NCBI GenBank assembly: GCA_027339635.1
Contig: DAHWNZ010000005.1
Span: 1 to 64,000 of the forward strand
Length of the DNA: 64,000 nucleotides
Reading direction: 5' to 3'
Source: AG-12 sp027339635
Lineage (GTDB): Bacteria; Chloroflexota; Dormibacteria; Aeolococcales; Bog-877
In this document: piece by piece, positions 42,989 to 52,254 of the stretch
Layout: the number at the start of each line of letters is the position of its first letter
Position numbering within the stretch: the first letter of the stretch is position 1
Position numbers and translations under genes: made by a program
The notes under the pieces: generated by a model
Database searches by the model: none
Seen by the model: only the letters and a program-made list of their open reading frames with translations
Told to the model about the DNA's origin: nothing

Positions 42989-44977
42989 TTGGCAAGTGAG
43001 CCGTCGGCGCTGAGCGCCAAAGAGCTCTTCTCAACGGTGCTCGCGGGCGGTCTCGGGAGCGTGTCCGCGGTGACGGGGATCCACTTCGCGCCCGATGGGG
43101 GCGAGGCTGTCGTGGTCGGCGATGTCAGGTATCAGCTTGAGGGCACGTCCTCAACCCGGGTATACCGCCTTCAGGTCCCGGCCGGCAGCCTTGAGCCACT
43201 GACCGAGAACGAACGGGCATGCGAGCGAAGTGCGCAGTGGAGTCGCGATGGCAGCAGGATCGCCTTCCTTTCCGACCATGGGCACCAGGGCCTCTTCCAG
43301 CCTTGGGTGGTGGAGGCTGCTCCGGGCAAGCCCGCGCGCGAGCTTCTGCTGCCCGGGTACAGCGTCGAATCACTGGAGTGGACGGCGGACGGCAGGCTCG
43401 TCGCCTTGGCTGCGGAGGAGGGGGCCGAGCAAGGGGTGACCGGTGGATCCGGCTCCATCCAGATGGCCTCATCACCGCAGGATGCGCCGGCATGGACGCC
43501 GACCGTGCACCGAGGGGGAAGCACCCTCACCGGTTGGAGGGTAGCCCTGCTGGTGGAGCCTGACTCACTTGAGGTCCAGCGCATCTCACCCGAGGGGTTG
43601 AACGTCTGGCTTGGGGTAGTGGCCAAGGATGCGCTCCTGGCCTGTGTCTCCAACCTGCCCTTCGAGGGCGACTGGACCAAGTCACGCGTGGAGCTCCTGC
43701 CGCTGGACGGCTCCACGAGTCGGACGATCCACCAGCCGAGGCTGCAACTAGGGAACCTGGCAGCCTCTCCCGATGGGACAAAGCTAGCCCTAATTGAGGG
43801 GCTCGCCAGTGATCGCGGCCTGGTGGCTGGTGATGTTGTCGTGATCGAGCGGGATGGCGGGACGGCCCGTGAGCTCGACCTGGACGGAGTTGATGCAACC
43901 TCCATCTGCTTCCGCGACCAGCACCGCATCGTGGTCGCGGGGGTGCAAGACCTCGATACGGTGGTCTTGGAGGTCGACCTCCGGGATCTGAGGGTCGAGA
44001 TTCACCATCGTGGGTTGATGACCACCTCTGACCGCTTCTATCCTGCCGCATCTCCCCATCCGGAGGGGGGTGTCTGCTTTGGAGCTGAGTTCTGGTCCAT
44101 TCCGCCCAGAATCGCCGTTGCGGAACAAGGACGGGTCAAGGACCTCGTGACTTTCGAAAACGACGGTCAGCGCTGGCTGGGCGACCGGCTCGGACCCATC
44201 CAGGAGGTGCGCTGGCGGTCGGCCGATGGCCTTGACATCTCTGGCTTTCTCATCCTCCCCCGGGAGGCGCACGCGCCCCACCCCACCGTCCTCGCGGTCC
44301 ACGGCGGCCCGGCTCACTGCTGGCGGCCCTCGTGGCCATCTCCAGACCACCTCCTCCTGGCCCTCCTCTCGGCCAACGGCTACGCCGTCTTCCTGCCGAA
44401 CCCAAGGGGCAGCAGCGGGAAGGGCCAGGAGTTTCTCGCCATGGAGCTGGGCGACTACGGCGGGGCCGAGGTCGCTGACCTGCTCACGGGACTGGACCAC
44501 CTGGTCGCAGAGGGCCTGGCCGACCCGGACAGGCTCGGGGTCTACGGCGTCAGCCACGGCGGCTACATGAGCTGCTGGCTCACCACTAAGACGACCCGGT
44601 TCAGGGCCGCTGTGGCGGGGTCCCCGGTCACGGATTGGTACAGCCAGCACTTCTCAAGCAACATCCCCGACTTCGACGAGATGTACTTGAAGGCCAACCC
44701 CAAGGTGGCGGGCGGTCCCTACTTCGAGCGCAGCCCCGTCTTCTTCGCCCACCGCTCCAAGACGCCGACCTTGCTGGCCGCGGGCATGGTCGACCGCTGC
44801 ACTCCTCCCGGCCAGGCTGTCGAGTTCCACCAGGCCCTGCTGGCGGCGGGAGTTGAGACCGAGCTAGTGCTGTATCCCCAAGAGGGGCACGGGGTGCGTG
44901 CCATCCCCGCGCGCATCGACATGGCCGAACGCGCGCTGGCATTCTTCGACTCTCACCTCAAGGTCGGGCGCCAGTGA
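42989..44977 (+). CDS. S9 family prolyl oligopeptidase-like peptidase
   Basis: A 662-residue cytoplasmic serine peptidase of the acylaminoacyl-peptidase/DPP-IV type. The N-terminal half is a beta-propeller (WSRDGSRIAFLSDHG, SPDGTKLALIEG) and the C-terminal half is an alpha/beta hydrolase. The catalytic triad is Ser522 (YGVSHGGYMSCW), Asp602 (GMVDRCTPP) and His634 (EGHGVR). I chose TTG 42989, since GAGGAGG at 42975-42981 lies seven bases upstream. A TTG at 42971 in frame contains that site. A methyltransferase gene follows after one base. Confidence 0.94.
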   Translation: MASEPSALSAKELFSTVLAGGLGSVSAVTGIHFAPDGGEAVVVGDVRYQLEGTSSTRVYRLQVPAGSLEPLTENERACERSAQWSRDGSRIAFLSDHGHQGLFQPWVVEAAPGKPARELLLPGYSVESLEWTADGRLVALAAEEGAEQGVTGGSGSIQMASSPQDAPAWTPTVHRGGSTLTGWRVALLVEPDSLEVQRISPEGLNVWLGVVAKDALLACVSNLPFEGDWTKSRVELLPLDGSTSRTIHQPRLQLGNLAASPDGTKLALIEGLASDRGLVAGDVVVIERDGGTARELDLDGVDATSICFRDQHRIVVAGVQDLDTVVLEVDLRDLRVEIHHRGLMTTSDRFYPAASPHPEGGVCFGAEFWSIPPRIAVAEQGRVKDLVTFENDGQRWLGDRLGPIQEVRWRSADGLDISGFLILPREAHAPHPTVLAVHGGPAHCWRPSWPSPDHLLLALLSANGYAVFLPNPRGSSGKGQEFLAMELGDYGGAEVADLLTGLDHLVAEGLADPDRLGVYGVSHGGYMSCWLTTKTTRFRAAVAGSPVTDWYSQHFSSNIPDFDEMYLKANPKVAGGPYFERSPVFFAHRSKTPTLLAAGMVDRCTPPGQAVEFHQALLAAGVETELVLYPQEGHGVRAIPARIDMAERALAFFDSHLKVGRQ

Positions 44978-44978
44978 G

Positions 44979-45746
44979 GTGGACGATCCAATAGAGGCCG
45001 GGCCCGGCTCTCTGGCGCAGGGGTGGGAGGATCGGGCCGCCAGCTGGCTCGCCTGGGCGCGCACGCCCGGATTCGACGCCTACTGGGCCTACCGTGACTT
45101 CTTCTTCGAGGAGATGGTCCCTCCTCCCGGGGCGGCCACCCTGGAGATCGGTTGCGGAGAGGGCCGAGTCAGCAGGGACCTCGTGGGCAGGCGGCACGAC
45201 CTGACCGCCATCGACCCCTCGCCGAGCCTTCTGGCCGCCGCCGCAGCCCTCGACCAGAGGTCCCGATACCTGGTCGCTTCAGCCGAGCAGTTGCCCTTTG
45301 CGGATGGGACGTTCGATCTGGTGGTGGCCTACAACGTGCTCATGGACGTCGCGGACATGCCCAGGGCGCTGGCGGAGGCCGCTCGCGTGATGACCGACGG
45401 CGGTCACCTCTCCGTGTGCGTCACCCATCCTCTGAGTGACGCTGGGGATTTCGCCGGCAGCGGTCCGGACGCGTCCTTTGAGATCCAGGGCGCCTATCTG
45501 GGAAAGCGCTGGGTGAGCGCCCACCTCGAAAGGGGCGGTCTGGAGATGGAATTCGACGGCTGGGCCTTCGACCTTGAGAGCTATTCCCGGGCTCTGGAGG
45601 CGTGTGGACTCGGGTTTGAGAAGATCCGCGAGCCCCGACCCCGCGGTGGCGGAGATCCCCGGCGCGATCGGATCCCCAACTTCCTCATGTTCTCCGCGGT
45701 GCGACACGGGCCCCGCGACGGACGGCGGGCCGGCTACTCCAGATAA
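44979..45746 (+). CDS. Class I SAM-dependent methyltransferase
   Basis: A 255-residue methyltransferase of the UbiE/Methyltransf_11 type. The SAM-binding motif I is LEIGCGEGRVSRDL, motif II region is LTAIDPSPSLL, then ASAEQLPFADGTFDLVVAYNVLMDV and MTDGGHLSVCVTHPL. The target is not deducible. The start is GTG 44979, immediately after the S9 peptidase stop, so the two genes are cotranscribed. It overlaps the convergent sigma-factor gene by 13 bases. Confidence 0.9.
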   Translation: MDDPIEAGPGSLAQGWEDRAASWLAWARTPGFDAYWAYRDFFFEEMVPPPGAATLEIGCGEGRVSRDLVGRRHDLTAIDPSPSLLAAAAALDQRSRYLVASAEQLPFADGTFDLVVAYNVLMDVADMPRALAEAARVMTDGGHLSVCVTHPLSDAGDFAGSGPDASFEIQGAYLGKRWVSAHLERGGLEMEFDGWAFDLESYSRALEACGLGFEKIREPRPRGGGDPRRDRIPNFLMFSAVRHGPRDGRRAGYSR

Positions 45747-46834
45747 TCCTTAAGCTTCATGCTGCGCGAGGGGTGGCGCAGCTTGCGCAGGGCCTTTGCC
45801 TCTATCTGGCGGATCCGCTCCCGGGTGACACCGAAGCGCTTGCCCACCTCTTCCAGGGTGCGCTGATGGCCGTCGATCAGCCCGAAGCGCAGCTGCAAGA
45901 CTCTGCGTTCCCGTGGGGTCAGGGTGTCGAGGATGTCCTCCACCTCGGTGCGCAGCATGGTGAGGGATGCCGCTTCTGATGGGGCCACGGCCTCGCTGTC
46001 CGGCACGAAGTCTCCCAGGTGGGAGTCCTCCTCCTCTCCGATAGGAGTCTCAAGCGACACCGGGTCCTGGGCCACCTTCACGATCTCCCGCACCCTGTCC
46101 GGGGTGATCCCCATCTCTTCCCCGATCTCCGGGTCGGACGGCTCCCGGCCGAGTTCCTGGAGCAGGCGGCGGGATATGCGGACCAGCTTGTTGATGGTCT
46201 CGACCATGTGCACGGGTATGCGGATGGTGCGCGCCTGATCCGCGATCGCCCGGGTGATGGCCTGCCGGATCCACCACGTCGCGTAGGTGGAGAACTTATA
46301 GCCCTTGTGGTAGTCGAATTTCTCCACCGCTCGAATCAGGCCCATGTTGCCCTCCTGGATGAGGTCCAGGAAGGACATGCCACGTCCTATGTACTTCTTG
46401 GCGATCGAGACCACCAGACGCAGATTCGCCTCCGTCAGGCGGTGCTTGGCGTCCTCGTCACCCTGCTCGATCAGCTTGGCCAGATAGACCTCGTCCTCGG
46501 CCTTCAGCAGAGCTACCCTGCCGATCTCCTTGAGGTACATGCGGACCGGGTCGTCGAGGGAGACGGCGTCCGCGTCGGCGGCCAGAAGCTCATCCTCTGA
46601 CTCGTCGGCGTCGAAGTCCTTGTCCCCGTCGGAGACCAGAATGCCCATCTCGCGGAAGAGCAGGAACAGGCGCTCGATCTGATCCGGGTCGGTATCCAGT
46701 TCGGGGAACGGATCGATTATCTCGTTGGGACTGAGGTACCCCTGCTCCTTGCCCTTCAGGATCAGCTGCTCAGCCGCCTTGACCAGATCCTCGGTGCGCG
46801 GCGGTGTCGGCGCCACCTTCATTGCCCTAGCCAC
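45734..46834 (-). CDS. rpoD: Primary RNA polymerase sigma factor
   Basis: A 366-residue sigma-70 of the essential group. An N-terminal region 1.1-like segment (DLVKAAEQLILKGKEQGYLSPNEI) and an acidic stretch precede region 1.2 (DDPVRMYLKEIGRVALL). Region 2 (ANLRLVVSIAKKYIGRGMSFLDLIQEGNMGLIRAVEKF, then FSTYATWWIRQAI) binds the -10, and region 4 (TLEEVGKRFGVTRERIRQIEAKALRKLR) binds the -35. The GTG 46834 has GGAGG six bases upstream and overlaps the dnaG stop by eight bases. The dnaG-rpoD order is the classical macromolecular synthesis operon, here without rpsU. Confidence 0.97.
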   Translation of the reverse strand: MARAMKVAPTPPRTEDLVKAAEQLILKGKEQGYLSPNEIIDPFPELDTDPDQIERLFLLFREMGILVSDGDKDFDADESEDELLAADADAVSLDDPVRMYLKEIGRVALLKAEDEVYLAKLIEQGDEDAKHRLTEANLRLVVSIAKKYIGRGMSFLDLIQEGNMGLIRAVEKFDYHKGYKFSTYATWWIRQAITRAIADQARTIRIPVHMVETINKLVRISRRLLQELGREPSDPEIGEEMGITPDRVREIVKVAQDPVSLETPIGEEEDSHLGDFVPDSEAVAPSEAASLTMLRTEVEDILDTLTPRERRVLQLRFGLIDGHQRTLEEVGKRFGVTRERIRQIEAKALRKLRHPSRSMKLKDYLE

Positions 46835-48632
46835 TCAACGCCTCCAAACCGTCACCGTGACGAAGCTGCTCGATTCGTCTGCGGACACTCTCCATCTCGG
46901 CCACCAACGCGGGCGCCGATCCTTCGCGGTGATGGCCGAGGCCCAGGAGCTTGTCCTGCAACTCCGCAATCGTCTTTTCGGCCACTTCGATACGAATACT
47001 TCTCACACAGTCGTCCAGCGCGCGCCGCAGGTGCGCTTCATCTGATTGTTCCTCAAGCTCCGGAAGCTCGGTGTTACCGACTTCGGCCAACCTGCGGATG
47101 AGGTGGGCCGGGAGGGCGCTGGCCGGAGGCCGCCCCGGGAGCGCCTCGCAGAGGACAGAGTACAACTCCCCGTCGTCCGCCTCCGGGAAGTCACCGCGAG
47201 TGACCTGATAGCGATCTCTGACCTCCGCAACCAGCTCTGGCCTGGCTGACAACAAACCCAGCAAATGGGCAGACGCGCCCATTGCACTCTTCCCCGGGGA
47301 GACGGGGTCCAAACCACCCGCCGACAGGGGAGCCTTGCGGCCGCGTTCCACGTCATCCAGGATCCGCTGGGTCTGAATGCCCAGACGCCGACCGACGCGC
47401 TCCGCGTACAGCTCTCTGATGCTGGCCTCCGGGATCCCGGCGAGGATCGCCATGGCCCGGCGCAGGGCATCCTGGCGGGCGGCGGCGGTCTGCTGGGCGT
47501 TTGAAGAGGTCTGCCCGAGCGCCTGGTCGATCAAGACCTCGAAGGCGGGTGGCGCCTGGTCCACCATGCGTCGAAGGCGCTCGGGGTCAGTGCGGCTGAG
47601 GTCGTCCGGGTCCGCGCCTTCAGGGAGCAGCACGAGTCTGCAGATCATCCCCGCCGCGGTCAAGATGCCGACCGCGCGAGTCGCCGCCCGCTGACCCGCC
47701 AGATCCCCGTCGAAGCACAACACCGCCTCATCAGCGAATCGACGCAGCAGGCGCACCTGAACATCGGTGAGGGCGGTGCCCGAGGTGGAGACGGCGTTGG
47801 TGACTCCCGCTCGGTGGGCCCCGATCACGTCGAAGTAGCCCTCCATGAGCGTCACCCGCCTCGCCCTGCCGATCACGGCCACGGCTCGATCAAGCCCGAA
47901 GAGGACTCGCGACTTGTCGAAGAGAACCGTGGCACGGGTGTTCAGGTACTTGGGCGTATCCTCACCCAGCGCGCGCCCGCCGAACCCGATCCAGCGCTGG
48001 CGCTCGTCACGGATGGGGATGACCACCCGACGCCTCAAGAAGTCACTGAGGCCCTGGCGGCCGCTGGCAAGGCCGGCGGCCACGATCTGCTCGGGGCCGG
48101 CCTCCCGTCTCAGCAGGTAGCGAACCAGATTGTCATGGCGGCGACCCTGGGGGGCGTAGCCGAGGTGGAAGCTCTCGACATCCTCATCCGTAACCCCCCG
48201 AGCGTCCAGGAAGGCTCTACCCGGGGCCCCCGCCTGGTGATGGACCAACACCTCGTGATAGAAGTCGGCGGCGAGCTGGTTCAGGCGCAGCGAGCTGTCT
48301 CGGAGCTGCGCCTGGCGGCGCTGGGCAGGCGTCAATCTCTCCGCCGGCTCAAGGTCGACACCCGCCCTCTTCGCCAACTCCTCAAGGGCACCCCGGAAGT
48401 CGACGTGCTCCATCAGCTCGACGAACTTCAAGAGGTCGCCGCCCAGATGGCACCCATGACAGTTCCAGAGCTGCTTCTCGGGGTTGACATAGAAGGACGG
48501 GCTGCGCTCGGTGTGGAACGGGCAAAGCCCGCGGTACTCCCGGCCCGCCCGCTGCAGCCGGACGTAGCCCCCTACCACGTCTACCAGATTCAGCCGAGCC
48601 TTGATCTCCTCGACGTCACTTGACCCCGCCAC
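46827..48632 (-). CDS. dnaG: DNA primase
   Basis: A 601-residue primase that lays down RNA primers for replication. The N-terminal CHC2 zinc ribbon is CPFHTERSPSFYVNPE followed by CHGC (about 37-63). The catalytic core and TOPRIM domain (about 255-350) include VTLMEGYFDVIGAHRAG and CFDGDLAGQRAATRAV, with the metal-binding Glu and Asp. The C-terminal helicase-interacting region is long and divergent. The start is GTG 48632. The gene is followed by the sigma factor with overlapping ends. Confidence 0.97.
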   Translation of the reverse strand: MAGSSDVEEIKARLNLVDVVGGYVRLQRAGREYRGLCPFHTERSPSFYVNPEKQLWNCHGCHLGGDLLKFVELMEHVDFRGALEELAKRAGVDLEPAERLTPAQRRQAQLRDSSLRLNQLAADFYHEVLVHHQAGAPGRAFLDARGVTDEDVESFHLGYAPQGRRHDNLVRYLLRREAGPEQIVAAGLASGRQGLSDFLRRRVVIPIRDERQRWIGFGGRALGEDTPKYLNTRATVLFDKSRVLFGLDRAVAVIGRARRVTLMEGYFDVIGAHRAGVTNAVSTSGTALTDVQVRLLRRFADEAVLCFDGDLAGQRAATRAVGILTAAGMICRLVLLPEGADPDDLSRTDPERLRRMVDQAPPAFEVLIDQALGQTSSNAQQTAAARQDALRRAMAILAGIPEASIRELYAERVGRRLGIQTQRILDDVERGRKAPLSAGGLDPVSPGKSAMGASAHLLGLLSARPELVAEVRDRYQVTRGDFPEADDGELYSVLCEALPGRPPASALPAHLIRRLAEVGNTELPELEEQSDEAHLRRALDDCVRSIRIEVAEKTIAELQDKLLGLGHHREGSAPALVAEMESVRRRIEQLRHGDGLEALSG

Positions 48633-48678
48633 CGGCTCTAAACCTGTCAGCCCGGGTCACGGAATCCGGCGCTGGAGG

Positions 48679-49800
48679 TCAGCGTCGGAAGAGGCCACGG
48701 GAGCGTGGCGCCTGCTCCTGCTCCCGAAGCTTGTTGCGTAGCTCCATCATCTCCCGCTCCCGCTCTGCCAGTTCCGCGGCCTGGGCCTTCCTGGTCAACT
48801 CCAACTCCTGCCTCAGATCCCGGACTTGGCGCATGCGTTGCTCGAGCTCGGCCTCGAATCGCAATCTCTGCTCCGCCTGGATACGCTGCTCCAGGGCTCT
48901 CTCCCATCTCTCGAACAGTCCGGCCACCAGCTCTCGGGCGTCGATGGAGTTGATGGCCAGCGCTCCCGCCCCGGCCACCTCCGCGCTCACCAGGGCCGAG
49001 GGGGGAGTGACCGGCTCCGGCGCCACGGGGAGCGCCTCCTGCTCCGCCTCCGCCGAGAATGCCGTCGGCTCCTCGTCGTAGGGTTCGGCTGTGCTCTCGG
49101 CTGCCTCAAACACGGACGGCTCATCCTGGGCACCTGCCGGCGTCGCCGGCTCAGCCGCCGTCTGGTCAAAACTGAAGCCGGGCGCGGGCGGTGCTGCGAA
49201 GTCGGCCGCCGACGGGGCGGGCACGAAGAACGGGTCCTGCTCGTCTTCGGCTTGGGCGTACAACCTGGAGGGATCCGGGGCCGCGGAAGGCCGAGCACTC
49301 GGCTGCGGTCCAGGCTGGAAACCAGAGACCGGCGCCTCTCCGGCGGCCTCCTCCAGAGGCTCATCGTCCCAGGTTGCGGGATCGGGCCGCCACACCGGGA
49401 CCGGTGGCTCGTCATCCGCCGCGTCCGCTGGGCTCGCAGCTTCCCAAAGCCCCGGCTCCGGGTCCGCCGCCTGTTCGACCGGAGTCCAGAGGCCCTGGGG
49501 ATACTCCGAGTCGCCAGTGTCCGCCCACTCCTCGGCGGCGTTTTCCCCGGCAACGGCCCTAGGCTCCTCGTAGGACGTCTCCCTGGGGACGCCGTACGTT
49601 GGAGCCGGCGGTGCCTGGAAGCCTGACGGGGGCTGGTTCGCGCCGACGATGTCGTCGGCGGCGACCCGCATCTCAAGTTTGCCGTCCGCCTCCACCCAAT
49701 GCACTGGGATGTCTCCGGACTCGATCCGGCGCCGGATCATGTCGGGAGGCAGGGCCAGCCGCTGTGCGACCTGATCGATGGTGAGGAACTCGTCTGGCAC
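48679..49800 (-). CDS. HTH-disordered-coiled-coil protein upstream of dnaG
   Basis: A 373-residue protein with three parts. Residues 1-55 form a MerR/excisionase-like helix-turn-helix (FLTIDQVAQRLALPPDMIRRRIESGDIPVHW). About 60-285 are a low-complexity Ala/Pro/Glu/Asp-rich, probably disordered region. About 290-373 form a strongly charged coiled coil (ALEQRIQAEQRLRFEAELEQ) ending in a basic tail. I do not recognise a named family. It precedes dnaG by 46 bases on the same strand and may be cotranscribed. A DNA-binding, self-associating structural or segregation-related role is conceivable but unproven. Confidence 0.75.
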   Translation of the reverse strand: MPDEFLTIDQVAQRLALPPDMIRRRIESGDIPVHWVEADGKLEMRVAADDIVGANQPPSGFQAPPAPTYGVPRETSYEEPRAVAGENAAEEWADTGDSEYPQGLWTPVEQAADPEPGLWEAASPADAADDEPPVPVWRPDPATWDDEPLEEAAGEAPVSGFQPGPQPSARPSAAPDPSRLYAQAEDEQDPFFVPAPSAADFAAPPAPGFSFDQTAAEPATPAGAQDEPSVFEAAESTAEPYDEEPTAFSAEAEQEALPVAPEPVTPPSALVSAEVAGAGALAINSIDARELVAGLFERWERALEQRIQAEQRLRFEAELEQRMRQVRDLRQELELTRKAQAAELAEREREMMELRNKLREQEQAPRSRGLFRR

Positions 49801-49834
49801 CGCTGCTACCTCAATGTGAGTCTGGCCAGGGCCA

Positions 49835-50425
49835 TCACGAACCCTGGGGGGAAATGTCCCCGATCTTGCTGGAAATGCCCGTTGGGGGGGTGGTCTTCAG
49901 GATCTCCTCCAGGACCCCCTGCCAGAAGAGGGGAGAGGCAACCGCCAGTCCGAAGATGGCGCTCAATATGATCACCGCGTCCACGCTGGCGCGCCCCTCC
50001 GAACTCCAGTAGTCGTCCTCCAGCCGTAGCCAGAGCGCGAACTCGTCGAAGGTGAGCGCGACCCCCGCTCCGTACAGGGGTGCGAGGCGTCGCCGCCACT
50101 TCGGCCCGGTCCGGAGCAGCGAGCCGTAGCCGCATCCAGTCAAAGCCAGAATGCCCCAGACCAGGTGGTGGATGTGGAGCGGCTGGGAGCCCTTCCCCTT
50201 GCCCAGTTGAATGTTCTTGAGGGGCAGCCAGTCGCCCCGGATCCCATGGGTGATGATGCGCACCCCGGTGAAGGTCGCTACGAACGCGGTGAGGATCCGC
50301 AGGTTGATCTCCTCATCCGGGCGTTGCTCAGCCGTCTCGCGATAACGGCGCACCAGACGGCCGGGTAGCGACCAAACGCTCGAACCGCGTTGCTGGGCCC
50401 CGACCGGGCCTGATTTTGTGCTCAC
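49835..50425 (-). CDS. Small integral membrane protein, HIHH-motif family
   Basis: A 196-residue protein with about four membrane segments, similar in pattern to uncharacterised actinobacterial membrane proteins. A conserved-looking PLHIHHLVWGILALTGCGYG is followed by ALTFDEFALWLRLEDDYW, with His and acidic residues at membrane borders that could bind metal. The function is unknown. I chose the GTG at 50425 because a complete promoter (below) places the transcription start at this codon. The longer frame reaches 50557 without conserved sequence. Confidence 0.75.
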   Translation of the reverse strand: MSTKSGPVGAQQRGSSVWSLPGRLVRRYRETAEQRPDEEINLRILTAFVATFTGVRIITHGIRGDWLPLKNIQLGKGKGSQPLHIHHLVWGILALTGCGYGSLLRTGPKWRRRLAPLYGAGVALTFDEFALWLRLEDDYWSSEGRASVDAVIILSAIFGLAVASPLFWQGVLEEILKTTPPTGISSKIGDISPQGS

Positions 50426-50431
50426 CGGCGA

Positions 50432-50459
50432 ATCGTACGTCCTTTTGCCCCTGTTGTAA
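50432..50459 (-). promoter_or_regulatory. Promoter giving a leaderless mRNA for the HIHH-family gene
   Basis: On the minus strand TTACAA (50459-50454) and TACGAT (50437-50432) are 16 bases apart, and the GTG at 50425 follows the -10 by six bases. There is no room for a Shine-Dalgarno. Confidence 0.65.
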
Positions 50460-50657
50460 CAGCCGATGCACGCTGAAAGCGGTGGACCGGCCGGCCCACC
50501 CCCTGGTTCGAATCCCTCCCTCGGCCCTGGGAAGAGGCCTTTGGGGACAGACCCCATGACGATCGCGACTGCTGCTGCCCCCAGTGGGCAAACCGGGAGC
50601 CGCAGATCGCCGACTGGGGCGCACTACGTACCCTGGCAGCGACCAGCCGAGCCCGGG

Positions 50658-51416
50658 CTACACGTCGTGGAGGATCCAGATGTTGGGTTCCCAATAGGAG
50701 CCGACGCCGCCGCTGACCGCGAGCGGAGCCAGCCCCCCGGGGAAGACGTAGGTGCCGTCGTCCGGGAAGGCCATGTTGGTCCAAGCCTCCCATTCGGTCA
50801 CCGACCCCGAGATCTGCATAGAGCGTGGCTCCGAGCGAAGAACCCTCCCGCCCAAGCGGTTATGAAGTCGCAGCCAGGGGTCGAACGCCAACCCGTCGGA
50901 TCGTTTCCAGCTGGCGTAGCTGTCGATCGTGATCAAGGGATAACGGTCCTTCCACGAGGGGCGGATGGGCGCGACCAGAGACGTCAGTCCGGCCTGCCGG
51001 GCGACTCCGGTCATAGCCTGGACCAGTAGGCCGCTCAGACCGAGGCCTTGGTGGTCGACCGCGACCTCGGCGGCGAGGGCCGACAGCGTGGTCGGCTGGC
51101 CCAGGTGCTCCACTCCTCGAAGGCCGACCGAGTCGATCCCAGAAGGGAGGTCTCCCAGGGTTCCGTCCCAGCCGAATGGGATGGTCCTGCCGCGGGCGAC
51201 CACCTGCTCGGATCGTTCATCGACGAAGAGGATCTGTAGGTGGGCGAACCTTGGGACCAGCTGCCCGAAGTAGCGCGGCGTCAGGTTTCCGTGGTGGTTG
51301 TACTCGGGCCACAGGTCCCGGAAACGCTGGTCCGCACGAACAGACTCCCAGAGGTCGGGTCGCTCGGCGGCGGTGAACGCGTTCAACCACTGGGGGCTAC
51401 CTGCGGGCAGTCGCAT
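50658..51416 (-). CDS. GNAT-like acetyltransferase family protein
   Basis: A 252-residue protein with a GNAT-type acetyl-CoA motif A (AAEVAVDHQGLGLSGLLVQAM) and a strand-helix pattern around it. Many Trp residues and EWEAWTNMAFP near the C-terminus are not standard GNAT. The start is uncertain: ATG 51416 is used here, while the frame extends to 51497. The substrate is unknown. It is divergent from arsC. Confidence 0.65.
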   Translation of the reverse strand: MRLPAGSPQWLNAFTAAERPDLWESVRADQRFRDLWPEYNHHGNLTPRYFGQLVPRFAHLQILFVDERSEQVVARGRTIPFGWDGTLGDLPSGIDSVGLRGVEHLGQPTTLSALAAEVAVDHQGLGLSGLLVQAMTGVARQAGLTSLVAPIRPSWKDRYPLITIDSYASWKRSDGLAFDPWLRLHNRLGGRVLRSEPRSMQISGSVTEWEAWTNMAFPDDGTYVFPGGLAPLAVSGGVGSYWEPNIWILHDV

Positions 51417-51663
51417 GGTGCGCTTGTACCACACCAGGCGATACCGCGGGACTGGATCCCACTCATGGCTGACGCAAACGCGCGTCCTTCTTCTCAACGG
51501 CCGATGCCGTTCGCTGGCTCGCGTGGCCGCCGACAGGAGCCCCGCTGCCGCGTCCTCTCACAGGGCGATGGTCACCTGGGGTTCCGGCACCGATTGCGCC
51601 AAGATATGGGGGGGCGGCCGCCATCGTCGATCACCGGGAGGCGGCGGTTGCAGGTCCGCCGGT

Positions 51664-51693
51664 CGTGTAGCGAGAGCACGTGTAGCGAGAGCA
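51664..51693. repeat. Perfect tandem repeat of a 15-base unit
   Basis: CGTGTAGCGAGAGCA occurs twice in direct succession (51664-51678 and 51679-51693), about 70 bases upstream of arsC and within the divergent intergenic region. It could be a paired operator or simply a slippage duplication. Confidence 0.85.
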
Positions 51694-51762
51694 GAGGAGG
51701 CCGGGATTGAAGTCGAGCCATGCAGCAGCACCAGATGAGCTGTCGCCATATGGCACCAAGCC

Positions 51763-52164
51763 ATGAGCAGGGTCCTGTTCGTCTGCCTGCACAACGCCGG
51801 CAGATCCCAGATGAGCCAGGCGCTCTTCGACCGGTCGGCCGACGGCCGCCACGCAGCGCGGTCGGCCGGCACCACCCCTGCCGCCACCCTTCATCCGGAG
51901 GTCGTTGCGGCCATGGCTGAGATCGGCTTCGACCTCAGCTCCAGCAAGCCCTCCCGGCTCACCGACGAGCTCGCCCAGTGGGCGGACGTCGTGGTCACGA
52001 TGGGCTGCGGTGACCAGTGCCCCTTCATTCCCGGCAAGCGCTACATCGATTGGAACCTGCCGGACCCAAAGGGGCTGCCCATGGAGTCGGTCCGTCGGCT
52101 CAGGGATCAGATCGCGAACCTGGTCGAGGGGCTCGTCAAGGAGCTGGACGCAAGCCCATCGTGA
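51763..52164 (+). CDS. arsC: Arsenate reductase, thioredoxin-coupled (LMW-PTP fold)
   Basis: A 133-residue reductase of the Staphylococcus pI258 type. The phosphate-binding loop CLHNAGRS (Cys8 to Arg14) is the nucleophile site. Two resolving Cys lie in MGCGDQCPFIPGK, followed by the catalytic Asp motif WNLPDPKG. It reduces arsenate to arsenite using thioredoxin. No ArsR, ArsB or Acr3 gene is visible, so efflux must be encoded elsewhere. A GCCATATGGC palindrome at 51745-51754 lies just before the ATG. Confidence 0.92.
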   Translation: MSRVLFVCLHNAGRSQMSQALFDRSADGRHAARSAGTTPAATLHPEVVAAMAEIGFDLSSSKPSRLTDELAQWADVVVTMGCGDQCPFIPGKRYIDWNLPDPKGLPMESVRRLRDQIANLVEGLVKELDASPS

Positions 52165-52254
52165 CGGCTGTCCATCAGCTCTGCCAGCGGCACACCGAGG
52201 TGGGCGGTCGACGCCTCAGTTGGAAGCCCTGCACCCGCGCCGTCAGGGCCTGAG

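Noticed and set aside
50463..50531. A full tRNA gene ending in the T-arm-like sequence
   Set aside because: The D arm and anticodon arm cannot be formed with proper loops; only the T-arm-like fragment is kept as a finding.
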